A model generated the notes under the pieces. It had not been told where the DNA came from, did no database searches, and saw only the letters and a list, made by a program, of their open reading frames with translations. Made by a program: the position numbers and the translations under genes. DNA of 64,000 nucleotides from Colocasia esculenta (taxonomy: Eukaryota; Streptophyta; Magnoliopsida; Alismatales; Araceae): contig CM024766.1 in NCBI GenBank assembly GCA_014218235.1, positions 46,217,359 to 46,281,358 of the forward strand, read 5' to 3'. Each line of letters starts with the position of its first letter. Position 1 is the first letter of the stretch. Positions 9,621-20,526 of this stretch are shown one piece after another.

Positions 9621-12600
9621 GTCATGAAGCAAAAAGATAAACTGAGACAAAGAAGAGGGAAAAAAGATGTAAGATAGAAGCACAGAACCAAATATATTGG
9701 ATTAAATTTGAGGAGGTACAAGAAGATAGACCAGAGGAGAAAGAAGAGAGGCATGCTGAGAAATAATGGCCCAACCCTTACCTCCTGGTCTTCAAAAAAT
9801 TGTTGAAAAACCCCAGACTCTATAGAAAAGGAGTCACCCATGGAAGGGATCATGCGCTTAATGTAAAGCTGCTGCTGATCTTCCAAGAAGAGCGCATACT
9901 GATCCTTGTCAAGAGTAAATCTGAAGTGACTGCTCTTCCCAAAACTGGCACGCTGAAGGAAACAATCAAGTGTGATAGGATTGAAGATCTAGTGATCATG
10001 CAAGTCCTTCTTCAAAGAGATGAAATCTGAATACCTTGAAGCCCATTGAACATACAGTTCTTGAACTGGATTAATGGAATTCAGGTCCAAGAAGGCTTCA
10101 GCAGATAAACGAGGCTTGCCTGCCCTGACCAAGGAACGATTTACTGATTCCAACTGGAGAGAAGATTGATGGTAGTGCTTTTCCCAGTCTGTGGGAGAAA
10201 GCCTTTCACATTCTGAGATTAAATGAGCTAGAACTTCATAGGAGAGGTGTCCCAAGTGATATTCTCTGAAGATAAATCTCTGAAATGAGGGGAGGCGACC
10301 CTGCTTAGCTGACAGTCGTCCCATTACTCGAGCAAATCTCTTAAAAGCATGAGAGCCAATGGAGAAGTCAAACACTAAAGAGTGTAATTTTGGAAGGAAA
10401 ACTATATCAGGCATTTTGAGGGTTGTGAAATCCACTTTGAGGGGGCAGTTTATAGGGCGTTCTGACCAGAGGAGAGCAAGAGCTCCATGAAATTGACCAA
10501 CTGAACCTCAGGGATCTTGTTAAGATAGCAGTAATCGCCATAAAGCTGAAAAAACCTTGCTATTCTGATTTCTTTAAGAATGACCGGGGCCCAGAGAGTC
10601 TGATGATGAAGAACAAACCACTCAGAGAGAGTGAGTGGGTGATCTTGACTAGAAATGCTTTCTGCTCTGGCAGCGAGGTATTTAGCGTAGAGAGGCTTGT
10701 GCTCTTTTGCCCACTGATCTTCAGTCTTGCACTCAGTCAGATGGAAGATTTTTGATTGCTCGGCTTTGGACATATGGAAATAAGGAAGAATAATGTGTAG
10801 GTGATCAGATAGGTTGAGATGGGGAATGCCAAAATGGTGGAAAGAATGCATTTTTGAAGATATTCACAGTAGATTGGTCTCCTTCGTTTGTCAACAGTGA
10901 GGGAGAACCAAAGAGGAGGAAATTTGGGAGTAGAGAGTATAGCTACAGAAGTGGAGAGTTTCCTCTTTTTTGAACAGGACTAGGGGGATTAGACCTGTGA
11001 ACATGACTGGCAACTTCCAGGACTGAGGTGAGTGTTGAGCGTTCAAACTCATCCTCAACTTGGGTGAAGACATTGCTGGCGAGTTGTGGGTTTACAGGTA
11101 TGAAAGTAATGGATGAAGGTGGAGTAAGAGGATGAATAAATGATCTTGGAGTAAGGGTGGAAGAAGGTCTTGAGGAGGAAGAAGAACCGGATGAGGAGGA
11201 GGCTCCAGCTGATGAGGAAGCGGGAGGATTTTCAATGACAGTTGGAGGTGGAGGAATGATTGGGGAAGAGGTAGATGAGAAGGGAGATTGAGATGGAAAA
11301 GGAGTTGGTGAGGATATGGTGCGGGGCATAGGTTGTTTAAAAGTAGGTGGTGCTTGAGGTGCTGTGAATGAGGATGGTGGTGAAGGAGGGGCTGGTGTTG
11401 CAAGGGATGAAGGCTCAGGGGCTTCAGGAGCAATTGTTGGCTCTACTACACCATACTGCACATCCTCGGAGATCACTGGCCCTGCTGATTCCTTCTGAAC
11501 TGCCTGAGGCAAGGATGGACCTGTTGGATCAACCACAATGAGCCCAGATGGCTGGACCTCTTCTACTTGCTGCCTGGCCTCAAAAGACTCTTGCTCACTT
11601 ACCTCAGCTGGAGGAACTGCTTCTGCCGGCCCTGGTGGCCCTGTCTCTTGCTCACTTGGCCCTGAAGGCCTTGAAACATCTGCCTTCAAAATCTCAGAAA
11701 GCATTGCTTTCATATTGCCCATTTCCTTATTAAACCACTTCATGGCATTTCTTATCTGAGATATTTCTTTGGAGGTTGAGGCCTGTCTCATAAGAATGGA
11801 ATTCACGTTTGATTGTATAGAGCACAGGATCTCACCTTGAGCATCCAATCGTTTAATGACAGGCTTCAAATTTACCTTCTTCTCTATCTTTCTTAGCCTT
11901 TTGAGTGCTATTCTATTTCTTTTGCTTGCCTTGTCAATGGGCTCCTCAAGGTTAGCATGGTCTGCATCTGATCTTTCATTCATAGGAACGCATTCAGTGT
12001 GCTCCCCCTGAGTCTCATCATCATTCAAAAGCACATCTTCAGTTTCTATTCTTTGCTCCCCCTGAATGGGAGCTTCTTCCAAGACAATTGAACCAATATG
12101 GCCTGATGCCATAGACTTTGCTACAGCTTGCTCACTTGCAACTGGCTCTCCTTGGGAGATGGAATCCAGTGCATCCCTAAGTAGACTACCTACTTGGGAA
12201 GAAGGAAGAGGAGCCTCTGAGAATTGCCCAACGGGCTCAAGGTGCTCAGGAGGGATTTCGTCAAATCTTGAACTACCTGCTGCCTCTGCTGCTGCTGGCA
12301 CTAGCTGCTTCAGTTCCTGCTGAATCTTCTGCTGCTGCTGCTATTTCTGATGGTATTTCTGGTGCTACAGCCCCTGGTTCTGAAGCTTCTACTGCTACTG
12401 CTGCTGGTTCGGCTATATCTGCTACTGCCTCTTGCTGGACTTCTTGGGCTTCGCCAATTATGGCCTCACCCTCAGCCACAGAGGTTTTGGACCATACACC
12501 ATTTACTATTGAAAAACCACTCTTTCTCAAATTTCTGGACCTAATTGCTTGGCCCATCTTCTCAACTACTGCTCCAGACAGATGTATGCCATAATGTTTG

Positions 12601-13289
12601 AAAATCTTGGTGAGCAGATGGGCATAGGGCAAGGATACATTTAACTTGCTCTTAGTATCCCAAATTTGATCATGAGCAAACTTCATTCTTTCAATAATCA
12701 CTGCAGCCATATTTACCTCCTGGTTCTGAATTGCCCAAAACATCATATCTGAATCGGCTCTTGTACAGGTTGAAAAGGTAGCACTTCTAGGAACCAAAAT
12801 CTGACAGACTATAAAGTGTAGAAGACGATTGAATGCATTCAATTGATTGATATCCAATTTACCATCTTTCAACCTAAATCCTGGACCAACAATTCCTAGA
12901 CCCTTTGCCTGGGTATCCACAGAGTGGATCCCACTGTGACCAGACGTGCTCACACCAAACAGGGTCTTCAGAAGCTCATGGTCAATCTTGATCTGGACTC
13001 CCTTGATAGAGGATGTCAAGGACCCATCTACCTCTGATCGTAAACACACATAAAAGGCCTTCACGAGGTCTGGATAGCTTACCTCTGAGAAGGTTGAGAT
13101 TTCCGTCCACTGCATCCTGTTCATAGCGGCCACTATGCTGTGCATACCATTCTTCTCAAGATCTGCAACTTCTACTGCCTTATTTCCACATAGCTTAGTT
13201 TTCACAAAAGTGAACCTCTCCTACTGCTCGGCTGTGAGAAACTCAGTGCTGTAGCCTCCAAGACTACCGAAAACAACTGATGTGGCCAT
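9621..13289 (-). pseudogene. Env-like open frame of copia A (broken)
   Basis: This frame lies after pol, as in SIRE elements. The first ATG is at 13287-13289, with a TAG at codon 23 (13221-13223). After that the frame runs as a globular domain to about 12500 (blocks NGMHSIVAAMNR, YPDLVKAFYVCLR, LLKTLFGVSTSGHSG, MGQAIRSRNLRKSGFS). This resembles the domain databases call a putative plant transposon protein. Next come an acidic, Ala/Glu/Pro-rich region, a short helical block (LNVKPVIKRL-type, then WFNKEMGNMKAML) near 11700-11900, and a long Pro/Ser-rich linker to about 11000. A C-terminal globular part (about 10000-10850) follows in shifted frames, and finally a hydrophobic stretch. Frameshifts occur near 12290, 10900 and 10440. 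No true viral envelope similarity can be claimed; the name reflects position only. Confidence 0.7.
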
Positions 13290-13702
13290 GGATTCGGGTG
13301 GAGAAGGGTTTCTAGAGGGTGGAGATGGAAGTAGGAAAGAAATCCCTCAAGAAATTCTTCGCGGGAAGAAGAGAGAGACTTCAAACTTGCAGAGAGTCGA
13401 TGCCGGAGTTGTTAGGGTATCGGCTCGGGCAAGCGAACGAAAGAGGGAAAAAGGGTAAGATAGGAGATGAATCGTTTCTACATCGATTTCGGAGTAAATA
13501 AATGCTTTATCAAAAGTGAGGCGCCAACCGGGAAGGCAGAAGACGACAAAAGTATTTGACCAGTTTGAAAGCCTTTATAACAAGAACCGCCAAGGAAAGA
13601 TAATATGAATTTTTCTTTTGCTTACAAGCCAGGGAGAGAAATTTACTTAAATTCTGAAAATTTATTTCAATTCTAGGCAGAAATCTCTTCACAAATTACA
13701 CA
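13290..13702 (-). other. Pol-env spacer of copia A
   Basis: About 410 bp without a coding signal. It contains a 22-bp block (13643-13664) shared exactly with copia B (49904-49925). On the coding strand that block includes TTTTCAG, a possible splice acceptor for a subgenomic env-like mRNA. Confidence 0.5.
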
Positions 13703-16620
13703 TGCCCAATTCCCTTCTAGAGATGTGAATCTCTCTTCGGGTAGGCTTTTGTGAAGATATCTGCTAACTGACCATTTGTATCAATAAAGGAGATTTATAA
13801 ATTGCCATTAGCTACATGATCCCAAATGAAATGATATCTAACCTCAATATGCTTGGTCCTTGAATGCTATACTGAATTTTTGGTGAGGTTTATTGCACTG
13901 GTGTTGTCGCATAATAATGGAATTGTCTTGATATGTAGTCCATAATCCTCAAGTTGTTACTTGATCCATAGGAGTTGTGTACAACAACTTCCAGCAGCTA
14001 CGTACTCAGCTTCAGCTGTTGACAGTGCTACTGAGTTTTGTTTCCTGGAGGACCATGATATCAAGCAACCTGCAAGAAATTGACAGCAACCACTGGTGCT
14101 TTTTCTATCTATTTTGCATCCAGCATAATCAGCATCTGAGTATCCCACTAAGTTAATTTCACATGATTTTGGATACCACAGACCTAAGTCATGAGTTCTA
14201 GATAGGTATCTAAAGATTCTTTTAACTGAGATCAGATGTGATTCTCTAGGATCTGCCTGATATCTAGCACACATACATACACTAAACAAAATATCAGGTC
14301 TGCTAGCTGTTAGGTAAAGTAAAGAACCTATCATACCTCTGTAGTTCTTTTGATCTATTTTCTTACCATTCTTGTCACTATCCATCCTTGTTGATGTGCT
14401 CATAGGTGTTGACAGTGGCTTGGCATTGTCGAATCCAAATTTCTTTAGAAGCTCTTTGGTGTATTTTGCTTGACAGATGTGGGTCCCATCTTTTCCTTGC
14501 TTGATTTGTAGTCCAAAGAAATAGTTGAGTTCCCCCATCATGCTCATCTAGAATTCTCCCTGCATCAACTTTTCAAAATACTTGCAAAGGGATTCATCAG
14601 TAGATCCAAAGATTATGTCATCTACATAAATTTGAACAGTAGTATATGGTTGACCTTTGACTTTATAAAAAGAGTGCTATCTACTTGACCTCTAATGAAT
14701 CCGTGGTTTAAAAGAAAAGAGCTAAGCCTTTCATACCAAGCTCTAGGTGCTTGCTTTAAACCATACAAAGCCTTACGAAGTTTAAAAACATGATTAGGAA
14801 ATTTTTGTGTCATCAAAAGGTTTGTTCCACATAAACTTCCTCCTTGATAAAACCATTTAAAAATATAGATTTGACATCCATTTGAAATAGTTTTAGATCT
14901 AAAGTTGATGCATAAGCAAGTAAAATTCTGATAGCCTCAAGTCTAGATACATGTGCATAGGTTTCATCGAAATCTATGCCTTCCTCTTGGGAATAGCCTT
15001 GAGCTACCAGTCTGGCTTTGTTTCTTAAGATCACACCAGTTTCATCCAATTTGTTTCTGAACACCCATTTGGTGCCAATTACTGGATGATCTGATGGTCT
15101 ATGAACAAGTGACCATACTTGGTTTCCCTTGAATTGATTAAGTTCATCTTGCATGGCTATAATCCAAGATTCATCAGTGAGAGCTTCATTGACTGTCTTA
15201 GGCTCAATCTGAGAAACGAATGCTAGATAATCACAAGGTATTACATTACCTCTTGTTCTTACCCCTACAGATGGATCACCAGTGATGTTCTCGGATGGGT
15301 GATCCTTTTTGTATCTCCATTCCTTTGGAAGATTTTCATTTGTAATGTCCTTTTGTTGCAGGTCTTCCAGAGATGGATCATCCTTGTCCTCAAGTAATGT
15401 GTTCTTTAATTCTTTGGACAATTTATTTGTATCATCCATATCACTATCTTCTTCCTTTCTTAAGGAGGGGTTAGTCTCATCAAAAATAATATGCACAGAT
15501 TGTTCAATTAATAAAGTGCATTTGTTAATACTCTATAGCCTTTGGGTTTAGAAGTGTACCCCATGAAGATGCCTTCATCTGATTTAGCATCTAATTTACC
15601 AATATCTCTTTTCCCGTTGTTATGGATGAAGCATGGACATCCAAAAATTCTGAAGTGACTGACCTTTGGCTTCTTTCCCTTGTACAGCTCATAGGCAGTC
15701 TTCTTTAGGATTGGCCAGATCATTACCCTGTTAATGACGTAACTTGCTGTATTTATTGCTTCAGCCCAAAAATATCTTGGCAGGTCATATTCTGATAGCA
15801 TCGTTCTTGCCATGTCCAATAAGGTTCTATTCTTTCTCTCACAACTCCATTCTGCTGTGGTGTCCTTGGTGTTGAGAAGTTGTGCTCAATCCCTTGATCA
15901 TCACAGAATTTTGCAAATTTTTCATTTTGAAATTCTCCTCCATGATCTGACCGAATTTTGCAAATTTTTTGCACCTTTCTGCTGAAACTTACAAAACTTT
16001 CGAATGTATCATCTTTGTGTTCCAAGAATGACACCCATGTGAATCTGGAGTAATCATCCACTATTACGAAACCAAAATTCTTTCCTCCAAGACTCGTGGT
16101 CCTCATTGGCCCAAATAAATCCATATGAAGGAGTTCCAAGGGTTTAGAGGTGGTTACCACAGTCTTTGACTTGAAGGAACTCTTAGTGTGCTTCCCTTTT
16201 GCACACGTCTGCAGATTCCATCTAATTTATTGCTGACCTTTGGCGGTCCCACAAGACTTCTCTTTCTGAGCTTGTTCATGTCGTTACTGCACTTGGATTC
16301 TTGAAACTTAATCTAATGGCCTTTGTCACAAAGTTGACTGATGCTTATAAGATTGTGCTTCAGACCCTTTACACAAAGAACATCTTCAATTATTGGTTTT
16401 CCTTTACTGCCAACAGATCCAGTACCAATAACAGTCCCTTTGCCATTGTCTCCATATGTGACTGTTCCTTCTTCGGCTTCTAGATGAGAAAATAATCTTC
16501 TGTTCCCTGACATATGCCTTGAGCACCCACTGTCCAAATACCATTTGGATGCTTTAAGGCCTCCCTTTTCTGTGATATCTGCCATGAAGGCTAGGTTAGC
16601 CTTTTCTTCTTCCTCGCTGG
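13703..16620 (-). pseudogene. Copia A pol (protease, integrase, RT, RNase H), broken
   Basis: In minus-strand order: protease with YLDSGCSRHMSG, the active-site DSG at 16526-16534; integrase core 16160-15508 with HMDLFGP, VDDYSRFTWV, RSDHGGEFQNE and PRTPQQNGV; RT 15496-14600 with NKARLVAQGYSQEEG, QMDVKS, ALYGLKQAPRAWYE and the YVDD box at about 14617-14628; RNase H to about 13703 with KSTSGCCQFLAG and STAEAEYVAA. Against copia B, roughly 190 bp encoding the HHCC zinc-binding segment before the integrase core is missing (near 16285). One base is missing near 13703, and several frameshifts and stops are present. The integrase glutamate region (PQQNGVVRER) is shifted. It is a relic. Confidence 0.9.
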
Positions 16621-17651
16621 TTGAGCTTGACTCGTTGTCCGAGTCACTGTTGTTGTCCCAAGCTGCTGCCATGGCTTTCTTTTTATGTCTTCTGAACTTT
16701 CTTGAACTATCCTTCTTTCTGAATTCAGTTTTCTTAAGTTTTGGACACTCTGCCCTGATGTGTCCTGGCCTTTTGCACTCATAACAAATTGGCTCATTCT
16801 TTTTGATGTCCTTTCCTTCAGTTTTCTTGAAATCTTTCCCCTTTTTAAAATATCGTCTGCCAGATGGATATTTCTTTTTTCTGGCCAAATCCTCTGTAGT
16901 TTCCTAGACAACATTGCTTCTTCGTCTTCACTATTTTCATTGTTGTCTTCGTCTTCTGATGGTTCCTCAGAGCTGCCTTCTGCTGCTTTGAGAGCATTGG
17001 TGTGTTTCTTCTTGCTTGATGACTCTCCTAATCTTTCCATGTTTATTTCATGGGCCATGAGGGACCCAATGAGTTTCTCCAATGACATCTTCTTTAGGTC
17101 ATTGGCCTCTTCTATAGCTGTTACCTTAGGAGTCCATACTGCTGATAAAGATCTTAAAATCTTTCTTACCATTTCTCCAATTTCATATGTCTTACCAAAC
17201 CAGCTAATCCATTTGTTATATCTGTGAATCGACTAAACATCTAGGTTATAGATTCTCCCGGCTGCATCTGGAACTTTTCATATTGAGCCACTAGTATATC
17301 TATTATTGTTTCTTTGACTTTATCAGTCCCTTCATAGGTGATTCTCAGCTTCTCCCACATTTTCATTGCAGATTTGCAAGCAGAGACTCTATTGAACTCT
17401 TTCTTGCTAAGAGTACAACACAGGATACTCTTAGCTTTGCAGTTGAGGGAGATCTTATTCCTATCATCGTCTGTCCAATTCTGCCTTGAGTTTAGGACAA
17501 CGAGATCTCCTTCTTCTATGATTGACCAGATCTGAAAGTCAAATCCTTGTAAGAAGTACTCCATTCTGGTCTTCCAGTAAGTGTAGTCTTCACCATCGAA
17601 CAGTGGTGGTCGGTTGACAGACTGACCTTCAATGTTTCCTTGGGCTGCCAT
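16621..17651 (-). pseudogene. Copia A gag, broken
   Basis: The start at 17651 (MAAQGNIEGQSVNRPPLFDG) matches copia B's start at 54798. The UBN2-type gag body is followed by MAHEINMERLGESSSKKKH, an acidic stretch, then a zinc knuckle CYECKRPGHIRAEC (CX2CX4HX4C) near 16745-16785. The frame stops at 17241 (TAG where copia B has CAA for Gln) and shifts near 17200 and 16890. After the knuckle it passes directly into protease, without the coiled-coil and second-knuckle module seen in copia B. Gag forms the cytoplasmic virus-like particle. Confidence 0.88.
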
Positions 17652-17701
17652 GGATCTTTACTCTTCAGATCATTGGATCTTCTTCTTTGTCGAAGAGACT
17701 C

Positions 17702-17713
17702 GCTCTGATACCA
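17702..17713 (-). other. Primer binding site, initiator Met tRNA type (copia A)
   Basis: Coding strand TGGTATCAGAGC, complementary to the 3' end of plant initiator methionine tRNA, two bases inside the 5' LTR. It primes minus-strand DNA synthesis. Confidence 0.88.
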
Positions 17714-18409
17714 CTTGTTGCCCAATTAGGTAGCCCAGAGGGGGGGTGAATGGGTCTTTTGAAATTTATCAACTAATACCTGTTCACTAAAATGTTCATA
17801 AGGAAATGCACTTTGAAGATTGTTAGTGTTAGTAAAGAAAAACAATAAACACAAGAGGACAATCACACAACACAAGATGTATCCTCGTTCGGACCTCCTC
17901 TCCTTAGGAGTCCTACGTCCAGTCCCTGAGCAATAACTCAGGATTTTACTATCTAGGGTACAGTCCCCCTATGGACACTACAGCACCCAGCCACAGCTAG
18001 TCTTCCTTCACACGAAGGGAACTACACACCATGGATCTCACCAGGTCTTCCTTTACAACCGAAGGGAAACTACACACCCTGGATCCCACCAGGTCTTCCT
18101 TCACATCGGAAGGGAAACAGGCACAACAATCAATGAAAAAGAGATCGAGCCTCTAGATCAAGGTTTAACAAGCCAAGATCTGAAGCTAACAGAACTGAGA
18201 GCACAAGATCTAAACAATGCACACACTCTCAGAACTTCACAGGCTCTCTTAGGATTTTGAATCACAGCGCAGAGAGCAAAGAGCTACTCTAATGGAATGA
18301 GGTTTTTGGCTCTTTCTCGAGAACTCGCAGAAGACTTGTTGATCAGAGAGACTTCTATGACTTTCATTCTCTGTCTTTCTGTGTGTCTTCTTCTGAAGCT
18401 TCTTTCTTC

Positions 18410-18419
18410 AATATATAGC
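18410..18419 (-). promoter_or_regulatory. LTR TATA box (copia A, 5' LTR)
   Basis: Minus strand CTATATATTG in the LTR that would drive the element's transcript. The start should lie some 30 bp to the left on the plus-strand scale. Confidence 0.55.
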
Positions 18420-19084
18420 TTAAATTTGAAATCTGAACGTTGAAGTATCCGTTGCCTCTAGCTTTTGGTGGACGTTAGACTAAGAGGCACTTGGAAGCTT
18501 CCAGTCAACAGTCTTTTATCCATTTGTGCACGCATAGAGATAGGATCTTCTGTAATATCCTTTGGCTTCTATTTTGCCAAACGTTGTATCACTAGAGCTG
18601 TCAATGACCTACATATATTAAATGCTAGAGCAGTAGACAGCTAGGCTGTCTCTTGTTGTCAGTTAACGTTAGGGCAAGAGTTTATAAAAATAGTAATGCC
18701 ATTTTGCTGAATCTAAAAGATGCATACAGAGTAAGCACGATAATGGACGATATCATCTGCATGCATGCAGAGATATATTCAGTCTTCATTAAATGCACAG
18801 ATGTCAGAAAGATATGTGCGAAGACTTTGACTATTCAACGTTGTTTAAATATCAAGTCGTTATAAACATAAAATTGATGCATTCATGACTTATGAAATAG
18901 TTATGCACTAACCATCAAATCGTTGTAACTTAGCATCAAATCATTATGTTTCTTCAAAAGAATCGATATAATCAAATCGTTGTGAGTTACAAGAAAATCG
19001 TTGTGATCAATAAAGAAATCGTTGTAGAAGGCAAATCGTTGTGTTCACTAAGGAAATCGTTATAAACACTTAAGAAATCATTGC

Positions 19085-19645
19085 GCAAAGCAAATCGTTA
19101 TGATTACTAAAGAAGTCGATGCGCAAAGCAAATCGTTATGATTACTAAAGAAGTCGATGCGCGAAGCAAATCATTATGATTACTAAAGAAGTCGATGCGC
19201 GAAGTAAATCGTTATGATGACTTAAGGAATCGTTGCGATGAACAAATTGTTACGATGACTTAAGGAATCGTTGCGATGAATAAATCGTTACGATGACTTA
19301 AGGAATCGTTGCGATGAGCAAATCGTTATGATGACTTAAGGAATCATTGTGATGAGCAAATCGTTACGATGACTTAAGGAATCGTTGTGATGAGCAAATC
19401 GTTATAATGACTTAAGGAATCGTTGCGATGAGAAAATCGTTACGATGACTTAAGGAATCGTTGCAATGAACAAATCGTTATGATGACTTAAGGAATCGTT
19501 GCGATGAGCAAATCGTTACGATGACTTAAGGAATCGTTGTGATGAGCAAATCGTTACGATGACTTAAGGAATCGTTGCGATGAGCAAATCGTTACGATGA
19601 CTTAAGGAATCGTTGTGATGAGCAAATCGTTATGGGAACGATTTC
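19085..19645 (-). repeat. 38-bp minisatellite in copia A 5' LTR
   Basis: Same units as at 8640-9215 (AATCGTTACGATGACTT / AATCGTTGCGATGAGC). The copy number and point changes differ, so the two arrays have drifted since insertion. Confidence 0.9.
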
Positions 19646-19951
19646 TGTTTAAATCTAAACGATGTTTCAGGTTTATGAGGAAATCGTTAAGGCACTTATG
19701 AAATCTTTACAGTTCTACTGAAATCGTTGTAGCATAAGGAAAGTCGATGTGGACTTAGAGAAATTTCATGCTGAACTTATTAATGCTTCAGAAAGGTAAT
19801 ACTTACCAATTTTTCTTGATTTTCCTGTAGTATTTCATGTGCTTAAGACTTATGGAATATGTGTTAGTAATATTTGACATGGTTTTGTTAATCACAAAAA
19901 TAAATATATAATTAATTAAAATTACATGGTGACAGACTGATCATCAAAAAA

Positions 19952-20092
19952 CACCTGCATACTATTTTTCCAATAGGTGCAATCAGTTCCATCTAAAAAT
20001 GTCCTTCAGCTAAAAATCCCCTATTAGCATTCATCACTCAGGATCTCTCCTGATCGTTAGATTAAACAATTAAACTACAAAATGGAGAAACA
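19952..20092 (-). pseudogene. Older copia gag, N-terminal side of the split gene
   Basis: The minus strand encodes the start of a copia gag, with a FLDGT..YWKN motif like the PPLFDGEDYTYWK of copia A. It runs into the AAAAA target duplication and resumes at 7245 on the other side of copia A. A primer binding site and the older element's LTR lie immediately to the right, so this is the first part of its internal region. Confidence 0.7.
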
Positions 20093-20105
20093 TGCTTTGA
20101 TAGCA
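20093..20105 (-). other. Decayed iMet-type primer binding site of the older copia
   Basis: Coding strand TGCTATCAAAGCA against the standard TGGTATCAGAGCA: 11 of 13 match. It lies nine bases from the LTR that begins at 20115. Confidence 0.6.
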
Positions 20106-20114
20106 ATTGAAGAA

Positions 20115-20526
20115 TGTAGAACTAGCTTAAAAGGAAATCTAGAAGGTGTGGTTGAATAGATTTCACTCAATTTAAAGAAAGCACTAACCGAATTCGAATT
20201 CTACAATACATGTAAACAATTAAAGCAGGCGCAGATCAAATTTGATACCAAATGAGTGTGCAAGAAGTGAATTCAGTGGTGATAAGACGACAACAATGGA
20301 GTTTATAGATCGTGCCTACCAAGTATCTATCGTAAGGAGATCAAACCAAATGAACACAACAATTTAAAGTGGTTCGGACTACACAACTAATATATCCTAC
20401 GTCCACCGTCCACACACACCCAAAATGCTTATATAGCAAGTTTGAAACACACACACAGGTGACCACAACCTGAGATGAGAGATTTCTTAGATCAAAACAT
20501 ACATACGCATGAGATTAAGCACAATG
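20115..20526 (-). repeat. Older copia 5' LTR, left part
   Basis: Starts TGTAGAACTAGC and carries the AAGGTGTGGTTGAATAG block typical of SIRE LTR ends and the TCCTACGTCCA box (20395-20405). It is interrupted at 20526 by gypsy 2 and resumes at 30887. The last five bases, CAATG (20522-20526), are the gypsy 2 target duplication. Confidence 0.7.

Larger units (their letters stand above)
7246..19946 (-). mobile_element. Copia A: complete SIRE/Maximus-type LTR retrotransposon
   Basis: The element is 12.7 kb, on the minus strand, with two LTRs (7246-9519 and 17716-19946) flanked by identical AAAAA target duplications (7241-7245 and 19947-19951). Reading the minus strand, the order is 5' LTR, iMet-type primer binding site, gag, protease, integrase, RT, RNase H, an env-like frame, polypurine tract and 3' LTR. 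The env-like frame after pol and the overall plan are those of the SIRE lineage. All frames carry stops, shifts or deletions, so it is inactive. It inserted into the gag gene of an older copia. Confidence 0.92.
17716..19946 (-). repeat. Copia A 5' LTR
   Basis: 2231 bp, from TGTTGCCCAATTAGG to GACAGACTGATCATCA. It pairs with 7246-9519. TATA box at 18410-18419 and TCCTACGTCCA box at 17911-17921. Confidence 0.92.

Noticed and set aside
10943..12594. Plus-strand and other-frame open readings over the env-like region
   Set aside because: They are shadows of the Pro/Ser/Ala-rich linker coded on the minus strand.
9599..13289. Env-like frame as a true viral envelope gene
   Set aside because: No signal peptide, fusion peptide or convincing transmembrane arrangement can be shown through the breaks; only the position after pol supports the name.
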